From Frankia umida (GTDB lineage Bacteria; Actinomycetota; Actinomycetes; Frankiales; Frankiaceae), in assembly GCF_023242945.1 (NCBI RefSeq), contig NZ_JALKFT010000010.1:1-64000 (forward strand): a stretch of 64,000 bases of DNA, written 5' to 3'. Positions 1 to 9,033 of the stretch are shown here, one piece after another (position 1 is the first letter of the stretch; every line of letters begins with the position of its first letter). A program made the position numbers and the translations under genes. The notes under the pieces are model-generated. The model had not been told where the DNA came from. It saw only the letters and a list, made by a program, of their open reading frames with translations, and did not search any database.

Positions 1-107
1 CCACCCCACCACCCCCCTCGACCTCCTCGGCGAATAACACCCACCCGCGCCACAGGACGCCAGACCCGTCGAACCACCCCGTCCTCGGGCCTGGCTGGTA
101 GGTATCG

Positions 108-160
108 AAAAGGCGAGGTCCGGACGCGACTGACGTCGCCGGCCCCGGACCTCGCCTTTT
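108..160 (+). terminator. Rho-independent terminator hairpin
   Basis: A perfect 16-base inverted repeat (arms 108-123 and 145-160) encloses a loop of about 21 bases and ends in TTTT. The left arm starts with AAAA, so it could act in both directions. No gene end is visible to its left, so it probably ends a gene outside the window. It separates that gene from the ATPase gene starting at 273. Confidence 0.7.
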
Positions 161-272
161 GCGTGCGGGTCGGCCGCTTCGCGAATATTTCGCCGACAGC
201 GCTCCAACGTCACGGTATCGTCACATCCCGATCGGCCCGCACCGTCACCATCGTTCGGCCAAAGGGGTCCAC

Positions 273-1811
273 ATGGTCGACCTTGCCCGGCTCAGTTTCG
301 GCGCGGCCGCAGCGGAACGTGACGTCCGACGTGGCCTCGACGCCTATTTCATCGAGTCCTCCGCCTACACCCAGATGAGTTCGGGCATCAAGACGATCCT
401 CGTCGCCAACCGCGGCGCCGGGAAGAGCGCCATCTTCAAGACGATCGCCCACCGCCAGCGCGATGCGGGTGGCCTGGTGATCGAGCTTGCGCCGGAGGAC
501 TACTCCTACGAGTTCCTGAGCTCCGCGATGACCCGCGAACTGGACGGCGCGTGGGCGAAACTGGGCGCCTACGCGACCGCCTGGAAATACCTTCTCCTTG
601 TTCTGATCATGAAAGAGGTGACCCGGCGGCACGGCCGGCTGCGGCGCGGCGCGGAAAGCCAGATCTACACCTACCTGCGGGACAACCACGCCGGCATGTC
701 CGAAAGCCCGTTCGACAGTTTCGTCTCCTACCTGCGTCGCATCGAGTCGGTCAAGGTCGGCCGCTTCGAGGCCGGCATCCGCACCAGGGAACTGCAGCAC
801 CTTTACAAGCTGCATGAGATAGACCATCTGGTGGCCCCGCTCATCCGCCTGTGCGAACGCAGCCGGGTCACCGTTCTGGTGGACGAACTGGACCGGGGCT
901 GGGACTCCTCCGAAGACGCCCAGGCCTTCGTCGCGGGCCTGTTCCAGGCCTGTATGACGATCAACGACCTGTCACCGAGCCTGCGAATCCGCATGTCCCT
1001 GCGGCAGGAACTCTACGACAGCATTCCCGCGATCTATGATGACGCCCAGAAGTTCCGGGACCTCATCGAGGTCGTCACCTGGGACGAGGAAGGCCTGTGG
1101 CAGCTGATCGCCGGCCGGATTCGACACACCGTCGCCGACTGTCACACCCGCGACGACGACGCCTGCTGGAAGGCGGCCTTCACCCGGCCAGCCTGGTCGT
1201 TCCGCCATATGGTCGACCGTTCCCTGGGCCGGCCACGGGAGATCATCCAGTTCTGCAGCCACGCGCTTGACCATGCCCGCGCGCACAGCGCACGGCCGTC
1301 GGTGCGGATCACACCGCGGGACATCCTGGCGGTGGAACCGACCTACTCGGCCGAACGCACCCGGGACATCGCCGCCGAGTACCGGTTCGGCTCACCCGGT
1401 CTGCTCGGGGTCTTCCAGACCTTCCGCGCCGGCCCCGAGGTGTGGTCACGGGCGGAGCTGGAACTGTTCCTGCTGGACATGGCGACCGGCTCGGTGGGGC
1501 TGACTCCCGAGGCCCGGCAGTGGATCGACAGTCGGGAGCCGGAGACGATCCTCGAACTGCTGTGGAACGTCGGCTTCCTCACCGCCGCCGACCCGGCGCC
1601 CACCGATCCACCCCCCGGCCCAGGCCGGCCAGACGGCGCCGACGACCGCGGCGGCGCCGCGTCGACCGGCGCCGGTCCGGCGGGCGGGTTCGGATCGTGG
1701 GTGGATGACATCGGTTTCGCCCGGCAGGTCCGCCGCCCCAGGCCCGCACCGCACAGCGTGCACCACTTCGCGATCCATCCGATGTTCCACCGATTCGTGA
1801 TGGCCCGCTGA
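273..1811 (+). CDS. P-loop ATPase of the Sll1717 type
   Basis: A 512-residue cytoplasmic ATPase. The Walker A motif NRGAGKS lies near residue 47 and a Walker B segment VLVDELDRGWD near residue 200. The stretch FIESSAYTQMSSGIKTIL before Walker A and the DELDRGWD form are what I associate with the Sll1717 family of P-loop ATPases, whose substrate is unknown. A proline/glycine-rich low-complexity segment (about residues 445-480) precedes a conserved-looking tail. The ATG at 273 was chosen over in-frame upstream codons because AAAGGGG sits just before it and the upstream residues look non-coding. The next gene begins 15 bases after the stop and may be co-transcribed. Some members of this broad class occur in defence loci, but nothing here shows that role. 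Confidence 0.8.
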   Translation: MVDLARLSFGAAAAERDVRRGLDAYFIESSAYTQMSSGIKTILVANRGAGKSAIFKTIAHRQRDAGGLVIELAPEDYSYEFLSSAMTRELDGAWAKLGAYATAWKYLLLVLIMKEVTRRHGRLRRGAESQIYTYLRDNHAGMSESPFDSFVSYLRRIESVKVGRFEAGIRTRELQHLYKLHEIDHLVAPLIRLCERSRVTVLVDELDRGWDSSEDAQAFVAGLFQACMTINDLSPSLRIRMSLRQELYDSIPAIYDDAQKFRDLIEVVTWDEEGLWQLIAGRIRHTVADCHTRDDDACWKAAFTRPAWSFRHMVDRSLGRPREIIQFCSHALDHARAHSARPSVRITPRDILAVEPTYSAERTRDIAAEYRFGSPGLLGVFQTFRAGPEVWSRAELELFLLDMATGSVGLTPEARQWIDSREPETILELLWNVGFLTAADPAPTDPPPGPGRPDGADDRGGAASTGAGPAGGFGSWVDDIGFARQVRRPRPAPHSVHHFAIHPMFHRFVMAR

Positions 1812-1826
1812 TCCCGCTGATTTCAC

Positions 1827-2519
1827 ATGGTGCGCTCAACAGCATGGTTTTCCGCGGTGCCGGAGGTCTACCGTGGGCCCATGCCATCGGCGGGTCTGGC
1901 CTGGCAGACACTTTCCGACCCAGGAGCACTCGCGTTGGTCGACGCCGAATCCGGCCGCGCCGCAGCTCTGGGGCGCCCGCACCCAGCGGACCTGCCGATG
2001 GTGCAGATCGTCGACCTGGAACGGCTGGCCGGTGCCTGGCTTGCCCCGGCCAGCCGCACGCGGTCCGAACAGCATCTGTACGAGCAGGCCCACGCCGATC
2101 CCGAACACACTCTGCGGGGGCTGTGCTGGCTGATGGCGATGTGGGCCGTGGCCGTGCATCTACGCACCGGCTGCCAGCCCACCGCGGTCGTCGAGAGCCT
2201 TCGGGTTTCCGGTATCTGGCGCGGCGTCGAAGCCCCGGAATGCGAGCGGGTGTGGGAGGAACTCGCCGAGCGCATCAGGCTCGGCGTGCTGGCCGAACTC
2301 ACCGGCGATCCCGGGGCCACCGCACGCTTCGGGGAATGCGTTCGGCGCCCGTCCGGCATAGCCGTGATCCTGCTGGATCACACCCTGCGGATGGTTTCCG
2401 ACCTGCACGCGTTGATGCTCAACCATGACATCGATCCGCGTGAGATGGCTGGCACCCTGGCCCTTTACACCGTCGATCCGCAGGATCCGGCCACCGCCTG
2501 CTTCCGTCCATTGACCTGA
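1827..2519 (+). CDS. Hypothetical protein next to the P-loop ATPase
   Basis: A protein of up to 230 residues that I do not recognise. It is mostly alpha-helical in character with several Trp and Cys residues, no signal peptide and no clear membrane span. It follows the ATPase stop by 15 bases on the same strand, so the two probably form a transcription unit. Start choice is uncertain: ATG 1827 has no clear ribosome binding site, while the internal ATG at 1881 (giving 212 residues) has GGAGG about 14 bases upstream, rather far. No motif suggests a reaction. Confidence 0.6.
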   Translation: MVRSTAWFSAVPEVYRGPMPSAGLAWQTLSDPGALALVDAESGRAAALGRPHPADLPMVQIVDLERLAGAWLAPASRTRSEQHLYEQAHADPEHTLRGLCWLMAMWAVAVHLRTGCQPTAVVESLRVSGIWRGVEAPECERVWEELAERIRLGVLAELTGDPGATARFGECVRRPSGIAVILLDHTLRMVSDLHALMLNHDIDPREMAGTLALYTVDPQDPATACFRPLT

Positions 2520-2537
2520 ACGGTCGATCCGGGTCCC

Positions 2538-3911
2538 TCAGAGCACCGCACGGGTTTTCACCGTGCTGGGATCACCCAGGGCCTGTTCGGTGAGGAACCG
2601 CCCGCTGTCGGCCCGGCCGCGTAGCTGCCAGTCCAGGAACGCCACGGTGGCCCGTTGAACCAGCAGTTCGGCTCGTACCGGGTCGATCATCGGCGGCCCG
2701 CAGGTCGCGGACGCGGTCAGCGCGATCCGCGTGCCCACCTGCGCGGGCATGCCCCGGTCACGGACCAGAGCGGCCTGGCGGCAGACATCGGTGAACGAGT
2801 TGTGGGTGTCGTCGGCGACGGTGACCAGCACCCGTGGCCGCGACGAGGTCAGTTGGCCGAACGCGCGCTCGGCGTTCAGCCTCAGCGGAATCGAGGTGTC
2901 CCGGGTGCCGCCGAGCAGCAGCGTCGGCACCCGGTTCTCGGCCAGCCACGCGGCGGGTAGCGGCGACGTCGCCGCGGAGAGCCCCACCGACGCCCGCACC
3001 CGGGGATCAGCGGGGGCGTCCAGCAGGCCGATGCTGGAGACGATCGACGTCAGGCCGCCGAAGGAGAAGCCGACGGTCGCGATCTGGTCGGACCGGACCA
3101 GATCGCGCACCTGGCAGGACGGATCGGTCAACGCGTCCAGCACCGCGGACAGGTCACGGGAGCGCTCGACCGCCATCGGGATCTGCGGTTCGGTCTGGCC
3201 GGCCGCCGCGTCCAGCAGGGTGTCGCCCGTGTGGTCGGGGGCGGCGACCACATAGCCGTGGCTGGCCAGCCCCTCCAGCAGGGTCGCGGCCTGCACCCGG
3301 CTGCCGGCGCTGCCGTGGGAGAACAGCACCAGCGGGAACGGTCCGCTCGCCGGGGCGGCATCGGTCACGGCCAGCGTCGAGACCAGCCCGACCGGGCCGA
3401 GGACCGGATAGAACGCCGCCCGCCCCGGCACGTCCGGCGCCGCCTCGAACGCCGCCACCGGACAGGCCCCGCCCAGCGGCGACCAGCCCCCACCGGCACC
3501 GGCATCCGTACCCGCGGCCGCGAAAGCCGCGGCCGCCACCGCTGCGCGAGAGCCCACCGGCCCGAGATCCAGGGGCCGCACGGCACCCGCACCGGCAGGC
3601 AGTTCGACCGTGCGCGGCAGGGTCGAACCGGCCGTCGCGTCGGGCCGTGCCGGATACCACAGCGAGGTGGTCAGGACCCGACCGAGGCGATGCGGATCGG
3701 CCAGTCGCACCGTTCGGTAGCCCACCGGCCATGGGCCCGCGGCCCCCGGATCGGGCAGGGTGGGCGGCACCACGCCCGAGGCGGCCGGTCGCACCTTGGC
3801 GGCCGTCGACGCGACGGGTGCCCCGCTGCCCGGCGGCTGCGCGGGCCCGAGCAGCGTCACCAGACCCAGCATGAGGGCACCCACGACGGCCAGTTGCCAC
3901 GAATGGGACAT
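2538..3911 (-). CDS. Alpha/beta hydrolase, PAF-acetylhydrolase-like, membrane-anchored or secreted
   Basis: About 457 residues from the ATG at 3911; a GTG at 3962 would add 17. The N-terminus has a hydrophobic stretch typical of a signal anchor, followed by a Pro/Ala-rich linker, so the catalytic domain is probably extracellular. The oxyanion region reads LVLFSHGSAGSR, the nucleophile elbow is GFSFGG, the likely acid is the Asp in GGTRDTSIP and the likely base the His in DDTHNSF. This layout matches the dienelactone hydrolase / platelet-activating-factor acetylhydrolase branch. Natural substrate unknown; an ester or lipid is a reasonable guess. It is convergent with the upstream plus-strand pair (18 bases apart). 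Confidence 0.8.
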   Translation of the reverse strand: MSHSWQLAVVGALMLGLVTLLGPAQPPGSGAPVASTAAKVRPAASGVVPPTLPDPGAAGPWPVGYRTVRLADPHRLGRVLTTSLWYPARPDATAGSTLPRTVELPAGAGAVRPLDLGPVGSRAAVAAAAFAAAGTDAGAGGGWSPLGGACPVAAFEAAPDVPGRAAFYPVLGPVGLVSTLAVTDAAPASGPFPLVLFSHGSAGSRVQAATLLEGLASHGYVVAAPDHTGDTLLDAAAGQTEPQIPMAVERSRDLSAVLDALTDPSCQVRDLVRSDQIATVGFSFGGLTSIVSSIGLLDAPADPRVRASVGLSAATSPLPAAWLAENRVPTLLLGGTRDTSIPLRLNAERAFGQLTSSRPRVLVTVADDTHNSFTDVCRQAALVRDRGMPAQVGTRIALTASATCGPPMIDPVRAELLVQRATVAFLDWQLRGRADSGRFLTEQALGDPSTVKTRAVL

Positions 3912-4137
3912 ACCCGCCACATCCGGGCGCGGTTCAGCGATGCGCGCCAGTCTCCGAGCCACAGCGAGGACGTTACGCAGCGCAGTGAAAGCCCGCCGGA
4001 CGGACCATCAGATCGTGCTACCTCGTACAGAAACGACCGCTTCGCCAGTAGCGCTCTGTGAGGTGTCTGCGCTGGTCAGCGCGCTGTCAGCGAGTTCCTG
4101 ACGGGCGTGCCCGGACCGGGAACCCACGTGGGCCCGA

Positions 4138-4326
4138 TCAGGCCACCAATCGGCGGCCGCAGCCCGGGACCATCTCGTCGAGCAGATCCTCGATCTCCTC
4201 GACGCACCCGCCGCAGCCCGTGCCGGCCTCGCAGTGTTCGCCGATCTCGTCGACGTCGCGGGCACCACGGATGATCACTTCACGCAGCGTCCGATCGGAC
4301 ACCGCGAAACAGGAACAGACGAGCAC
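4138..4326 (-). CDS. bfd: Bacterioferritin-associated ferredoxin (BFD-type [2Fe-2S])
   Basis: A 62-residue protein with the full BFD cysteine pattern: C4 and C6 (CSC) and C38 and C41 (CGGC), which bind a [2Fe-2S] cluster in this family. Bfd classically donates electrons that reduce and release iron from ferritin-type stores. The start is GTG with GAGG five bases upstream. Just upstream on the same strand lies an encapsulin/encapsulated-ferritin operon, so its partner here may be that compartment rather than bacterioferritin (inference). An iron-box-like sequence lies about 100 bases upstream, suggesting derepression when iron is low, which fits an iron-release role. Confidence 0.88.
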   Translation of the reverse strand: MLVCSCFAVSDRTLREVIIRGARDVDEIGEHCEAGTGCGGCVEEIEDLLDEMVPGCGRRLVA

Positions 4327-4429
4327 CGCACCTCACCAGGCCGAGCCGACCGTGCGCCGCGAGTGCGCCGATCGGCAGTGGGACGACCCTGCCGGGGATG
4401 CCTCGCCGGCCGACTACAGGAGCGATGGC

Positions 4430-4448
4430 TTAGCTAAGGCTTCCCTAA
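4430..4448 (-). promoter_or_regulatory. Putative IdeR/DmdR iron box upstream of bfd
   Basis: The 19 bases TTAGCTAAGGCTTCCCTAA match 15 of 19 positions of the actinobacterial IdeR/DmdR consensus TTAGGTTAGGCTAACCTAA, keeping both TTAG/CTAA ends and the AGGCT centre. It lies about 104 bases upstream of the bfd start in the 355-base gap between bfd and the encapsulin gene, which otherwise holds no gene I can support. In this family the metal-loaded repressor blocks transcription when iron is plentiful. Confidence 0.6.
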
Positions 4449-4681
4449 AGACAGGGTGCCACGTCGGGACTCCACGCGCAAGATGACGGGATTCCCCCAC
4501 GCCTGGCGCCTTGGGCCCCGTCCGGCATGCCAGACCGACCAGGCACAACGGGACGTCCGACCCCGCCGGATGGTGCCCCGCCACGCGGCGCCCCGGCCAG
4601 ACCAGCGATCGAAGATCCAGAACGGGCGCGGCGGACGGACGCGACGGGCCAGGCCGGCGACAGGCCGGACCCGTCGGCCGG

Positions 4682-5494
4682 CTAGGCCGTCGGCGGGACC
4701 AGCGCGACCGCGGCGTCCGGCTCGGCGACGCGGAACGTGAAGCTCTCCTCGAGGTACAGATCGACGGTCTCAAGGGTGTGCGCGGCGTAGCCGATCGAGA
4801 GGTCCTGGCCCGACTCGAGCACGAAGTCGCCGCCACGCAGGCTCAGCACGACCGCCCCGGTGATCCCCGGCGCCTGCACCACCGGGCCGTCGAGGATGTG
4901 CTGCAGGTGGGTGAGCAGCAGGTAGCCACCATGCTCGGCGGTCTCGATCACCGCGGTGTAGAGGTCCGGCTCGAGCGCCAGGGCATAGGGCCCGCTGATG
5001 CCGGCGCGACGCAGCAGGGCGACGGCCTTCGCGACGCTCGGCGGGTAGGTGTCGGTGCCGGGCGCCAGGGGCAGCGCCGGGTGCGACGACGCCTCGGTGA
5101 TGCCGATCAGGCCCGCCTGCGGGTAACCGTGGAACACCACCGCGTTCTCGGTGTTGGCGATGCGGCGCACCGCCTCCTGCAGGGGGGCCAGCTCGATGTC
5201 ATCGGCGCCACGGTCGGCGTCGGCGAGCTGCGCCCGGTCGAGGGTGAACCCGACCCGCAGCTCGATGACCGGCTGCACCTTGCGCACCCGCGCCGACACC
5301 CCTGCCGACGGCGGTGACGACAACGCCTCGACCCGGCCGAGCGGGGTCGCGGAGTACTCCCATCCGTGCGGTCCGGCGAAGTCGACGACCTTGCGGGCGG
5401 CCAGGTTGGTCGTCAGTCTGGCCTTGGCCTCCTCGTCGACCGCCTTCCAGGCAGCGTCCGTCAGCGGGGCGTGGCCGCGCAGCAGATGATTCAT
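4682..5494 (-). CDS. Encapsulin shell protein, family 1 (linocin M18/CFP29-like)
   Basis: A 270-residue HK97-fold shell protein that self-assembles into a protein nanocompartment. The N-terminus MNHLLRGHAPLTDAAWKAVDEEA, the WEYSATPLGR segment, the central VFHGYPQAGL region and the C-terminal half with FRVAEPDAAV are family hallmarks, and the length is typical. Its start overlaps the stop of the ferritin-like cargo gene by four bases (ATGA), so shell and cargo are translationally coupled. The cargo carries a targeting peptide, which identifies this as an iron-storage encapsulin. Downstream on the same strand is bfd, about 355 bases away. Confidence 0.92.
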   Translation of the reverse strand: MNHLLRGHAPLTDAAWKAVDEEAKARLTTNLAARKVVDFAGPHGWEYSATPLGRVEALSSPPSAGVSARVRKVQPVIELRVGFTLDRAQLADADRGADDIELAPLQEAVRRIANTENAVVFHGYPQAGLIGITEASSHPALPLAPGTDTYPPSVAKAVALLRRAGISGPYALALEPDLYTAVIETAEHGGYLLLTHLQHILDGPVVQAPGITGAVVLSLRGGDFVLESGQDLSIGYAAHTLETVDLYLEESFTFRVAEPDAAVALVPPTA

Positions 5495-5907
5495 GCTCCT
5501 ACAACACCTTTCAGACTTCCGATGCCAAGGGAACCGTCACCGGGCGCCGCCGCCCGCTCGGGTGCGGAGGGGACGTCCGGCAGCAGAGCACCGCTGCCAT
5601 CGGTGACGTTATCCTCTACCTCCGTGACCGGTCCGGTGGTGAACAGGTAGGTCCGCAGCTGGGTGTCCAGCACGGGATCATGGCGCCGCAGCCACTCGAG
5701 GGTCATCGCGGCGTGTTCTTTTTCCTCGTCCCGGTTGTGCGCCAGTACCTGCGCCAGTTCCGGGTCCGTCGAGGCGTCGTAGCGCTGGTCGTACCAGTCG
5801 ACGGCCTCCAGCTCCTCCATCAGCGAGACGATCGCCCGGTGGCGGTCGATCGTCTGCGGCGAGAGCCGATCAGGCTGCTCGTGCAGCCCCATGCTTGAGT
5901 CGCCCAT
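5491..5907 (-). CDS. Encapsulated ferritin-like protein (EncFtn) with C-terminal targeting peptide
   Basis: A 138-residue cargo ferroxidase. E32, W38 (in VDWYDQR), E62 and H65 (in HNRDEEKEHA) coincide with the metal-site residues known from the Rhodospirillum rubrum EncFtn. That family forms annular decamers that oxidise Fe(II) and deliver mineral inside the encapsulin. A flexible Ala/Pro/Gly linker (about residues 95-122) leads to the tail DGSLGIGSLKG, the canonical encapsulation peptide that docks to the shell interior. It is the first gene of the operon and its stop overlaps the encapsulin start. No iron box is visible directly upstream of it. Confidence 0.92.
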   Translation of the reverse strand: MGDSSMGLHEQPDRLSPQTIDRHRAIVSLMEELEAVDWYDQRYDASTDPELAQVLAHNRDEEKEHAAMTLEWLRRHDPVLDTQLRTYLFTTGPVTEVEDNVTDGSGALLPDVPSAPERAAAPGDGSLGIGSLKGVVGA

Positions 5908-5975
5908 GGCGACTGCCTACCACGATCAGCGGCAGTCACACCGGATCCGCGGCGCTGCTACCCGTTCGACCGGAC

Positions 5976-7133
5976 TCAGGAGGTCGGCGCCGCCGCGATC
6001 TGGACCCGACGGTTCGCCGCCCGACCGGCCCGGGTGCCGTTGTCACCGACCGGTTCCAGCGCGCCGAAGCCCGCTGCCCTCAGTCGCTCGCGCGGCACAC
6101 CCCGCCCGGCCAGGTAGTCGGCGACCGCCTCGGCCCGCTGCACCGACAGCGCCTGGTTGACGGTGGACGGCCCCGTGGCATCGGTGTGCCCGGCGACGAG
6201 GACCGTCAGATCACCCCCACGCAGCACGTCGGCGACCCGATCCAGCCGGACCCGCACCGCCGGGCTGAGCGTGGCACCGGACACCGGGAAGGTCACGCCC
6301 CCCTCCCCCAGCGCCGCCCGCACCGCACCGAGCACCTCCGTCGCGCCATCACCTGCCGCGCCACCGGACCCCACACCACCGGAGGACGCCGCACCACCGC
6401 CCGCCGGGGAACCGGTGGACGGCTTCGCGGCGGCCGCCGGGATGGCCAGGTGGTTCTGCACTGTCACTCCGGGGACGCTGGCCCGTGCCGCGTCGAGGGA
6501 GGTCGCCTCGAGGCGACGCCCGGCCGCGGGGTCGGCCACCCGTCCGGTCAGCTCCACCGTGGACCCCAGCAGCGTCACCGCGTGATCGCCGGAGACGCCC
6601 TGCACCGCCGCTGCCAGCGCCGGCACCGCCCCCAGGGACGGCTCGCCGACCCTGGGATCCAGGGTGATCCGCCCCCGCACCTCCGCCTTGCCGGCCTTAC
6701 CGGCGGCATCGGCGACAGCGGCCAGCAGCGCGTCCCGGCTCTCCCGGTCCGCCACCGTCGCGGTGACCGTGAGGACCCCACCCGTCACGGCCAGCACCAG
6801 CGGCCGAGCCGGTTCGGTGGCGATCACCACGTCGGCCCCGAGTCGAGCCGAGGTCGTGCCGGACACGGCGGCCGACGCCCGCGCCTGCTCGGCCGCGGCC
6901 GCGTTCGGGAAACGCCCGGTCACCACCGCCTCCCGCCCCTCGATGCGCACCTGCGCGTGCACCCCACCGACCGCCCTGACCGCCGCACTCGCCCGAGTAG
7001 AAAGATCATCCTGGATGGGCCCACGACGCAACGCGAACGCGATCAGGGCCAGCAGCAGCCATGCCAACAACAACGAGACGGCGAAGGCGATCGGCCGAGG
7101 ACGGTTCATACGCGCGGCCAGAGACTGGGTCAT
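5976..7133 (-). CDS. OmpA-family envelope protein with BON-like repeats (ArfA/OmpATb-like)
   Basis: About 385 residues from ATG 7133; an ORF extension to 7202 exists but looks non-coding. One N-terminal membrane span (PIAFAVSLLLAWLLLALIAF) anchors an exported protein. The middle holds BON-like modules, and the C-terminus is an OmpA/MotB peptidoglycan-binding domain with VLVAGHTDATG, SVQRAEAVADYL and the AANRRVQI end. This order, membrane anchor then BON then OmpA, is that of mycobacterial ArfA (OmpATb). Role inferred: tethering membrane to cell wall. A Ser/Gly-rich linker separates the domains. Confidence 0.85.
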   Translation of the reverse strand: MTQSLAARMNRPRPIAFAVSLLLAWLLLALIAFALRRGPIQDDLSTRASAAVRAVGGVHAQVRIEGREAVVTGRFPNAAAAEQARASAAVSGTTSARLGADVVIATEPARPLVLAVTGGVLTVTATVADRESRDALLAAVADAAGKAGKAEVRGRITLDPRVGEPSLGAVPALAAAVQGVSGDHAVTLLGSTVELTGRVADPAAGRRLEATSLDAARASVPGVTVQNHLAIPAAAAKPSTGSPAGGGAASSGGVGSGGAAGDGATEVLGAVRAALGEGGVTFPVSGATLSPAVRVRLDRVADVLRGGDLTVLVAGHTDATGPSTVNQALSVQRAEAVADYLAGRGVPRERLRAAGFGALEPVGDNGTRAGRAANRRVQIAAAPTS

Positions 7134-7658
7134 CGAACGGACTCCGTGCGAGATCGGACCGCGTGGCATCACACCACGCGAGGTCAGGCCATGCGGGGCC
7201 AAGCAGTGCGGGATCGGGCCAGGCGAGCCGAGTTCGGATCAAGCCAGGCGGGATCAGGCACAACCATCGCACATCGTCCACGGCAGGGACACAGCGGGGC
7301 GAACAACCCGCCCGCCCGGGTTACCACCACTCACCCACGCATCCACCTTTGATCCCTCCCCCACCCACCAGCCCACCCACTCCCCCCGCCCCCGAACCCT
7401 CACCTCACCCACACACCCACCACCACGGCGCAACCCACCGCCGCGTCCGCCAGCCACGGACACGCAGGGACGGACACGCAGGGGCAGCCCAACCGACACC
7501 ACGCCCGCCCGCAGCCGATTCACCCAAGGCCACCGTCCAGGGACGCGGCCCGCAGGCTTCGGATGCTCGTCACCGCACAGCGAGGCCCTGGCTCTGTTCG
7601 CTGACGGCTTTCTCGTGGCCTCTCGTGGCTCCAACCGTCGCCGGGCGGCTGCTGACGG
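7134..7658 (+). other. Intergenic region with C/A-biased tract
   Basis: No gene supported. Bases about 7134-7260 contain degenerate repeats of a GGATCRGGCCAGGCG-like word, upstream of the OmpA-like gene. From about 7320 to 7450 the plus strand is nearly all C and A with very few G, a strong strand asymmetry. Open frames crossing this tract look like composition artefacts. Confidence 0.4.
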
Positions 7659-8645
7659 TCAGCGGACGGGGGCTCCATCGGGCTGCTTGGCGATGCTGGC
7701 CTCGGATCCGGCGTCTGAGCCCTCGCCCGACACCGCCGCAGAACCCGAGGTCGCCGTGCCACCCGAGGTGGCCGCACCATTCGAGGTGGCCGCACCATCG
7801 GACAGCACCGCGCCGTCCACCTGGGTCGTGCCGTCCGAACCCTTGGCGGAGGTGACGGAATCCGCGCTGGACGCGGCGCTGGACTCGCTGGAAGCGGCGG
7901 TGCGGGTGGCCCGGCGGCGGGCGAGGACAAGGGCGACCAGGCCGGCGGAGAAGCCGAGGACGGCCCATCCGGCGACGGCGTCCAACAGGTAGTGGTTCGC
8001 GGTGGACATCACGACGAAGACCGTGGCCGCGGGGTAAAGGAGACCGAGGACACGGGTGATCCGGCGGCGGCCGTAGCGGAACAGGAGGAATCCGCACCAC
8101 AGCGCCCAGGCGCAGTGCAGGGATGGCAGGGCGGCGAACTGGTTGGTGATGCCTTCGAGGCCCTGCGGGGCGGCGCTGGCGGTGCCGGTCCACCAGCCCC
8201 AGGCCTCGAAGTGGGCCATGGTGTCGGTGAACGGCTCACCGGGGAGCAGCCGGGGGGGAGCGGTGGGAAACAGGAAGAAGCCGAGCAGGGAGATCAGGGT
8301 GGTGACGACCAGCGTCCAGCGGATCTGCGAGTAGTTTCCGACGTTGCGCCGGTGCGTCCAGATCAGCAGGCTCGGCGTGACGACGAAATGCAGCGTGCCG
8401 TAGTAGTAGCAGCACAGCACCGCCACCACCGGAACGCTCTGCACCCAGCGGTTGAGCGACAGCTCGATGTCGATGTGCAGCCAGGTCTCGAGCCGCAGCA
8501 GGTCGTGCCCCAGCCGAATCGCGTCCGCCGCGGAGGCGTCGGCGAACGATCGCGTGCCGGTGTACGAGTAGTACAACACGGCGAGCATCAGCACCTCTAC
8601 CCACCAGACCGGCAGACCCGTGGTCTGGTTTCGCAAGCGCCTCAC
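7659..8645 (-). CDS. PAP2-superfamily membrane phosphatase / phosphoinositol-transferase-like protein
   Basis: About 328 residues from GTG 8645, which has GAGAGG seven bases upstream; residues further upstream look non-coding. It has about six membrane spans. The catalytic PAP2 motifs are present: FPTAPPR region, LPSLHCAWA (motif C2 Ser-x-His) and TANHYLLDAVAG (motif C3 His...Asp). This bacterial branch resembles Aur1/inositol phosphorylceramide synthase-type enzymes, acting on lipid phosphates at the outer membrane face. The C-terminal about 75 residues are a Ser/Ala/Gly-rich tail built from short repeats, probably cytoplasmic and disordered. Exact substrate unknown. Confidence 0.82.
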   Translation of the reverse strand: MRRLRNQTTGLPVWWVEVLMLAVLYYSYTGTRSFADASAADAIRLGHDLLRLETWLHIDIELSLNRWVQSVPVVAVLCCYYYGTLHFVVTPSLLIWTHRRNVGNYSQIRWTLVVTTLISLLGFFLFPTAPPRLLPGEPFTDTMAHFEAWGWWTGTASAAPQGLEGITNQFAALPSLHCAWALWCGFLLFRYGRRRITRVLGLLYPAATVFVVMSTANHYLLDAVAGWAVLGFSAGLVALVLARRRATRTAASSESSAASSADSVTSAKGSDGTTQVDGAVLSDGAATSNGAATSGGTATSGSAAVSGEGSDAGSEASIAKQPDGAPVR

Positions 8646-9033
8646 AGTGCACCTCTCGAACGTCGCCCTCGGTCCGCGTTCCGGGCGTGCACCGCCGTGC
8701 CCGCCCGGCTCCCGCCGACCGTCACCACGCCCACGCCGGTCCTCCCGGCGCCCGGCGCATCCCGGGCGGTTCGTGGGCGCACAGTCGTCATGGTTCCACT
8801 CAACAGCATGGGCCGACCCAGGCTGCCACGGGCCGCCCCATGGGACGATCCGGGGAAATTCGCCGACATGTGGCGTGTTCGTCACCGTTGCCAGGTGTGC
8901 GGGCGGGCAGCGGATCGGTGCGGCCGGTGCCCGATGTCACCCCTGTCCGCCGTCCAGGACTCGGACGGCGGACGGACGTGGTTCGGACCGGACGACGGAG
9001 GGACGGACCGGACGGTGGCGCCGAACGCCCTGG
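8646..9033 (+). other. Intergenic region, no gene supported
   Basis: The 388 bases between the L,D-transpeptidase stop and the PAP2 start hold only out-of-frame ORFs. This is presumably the PAP2 promoter region and the transpeptidase 3-prime region. I see no convincing hairpin terminator or promoter boxes. Confidence 0.4.
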
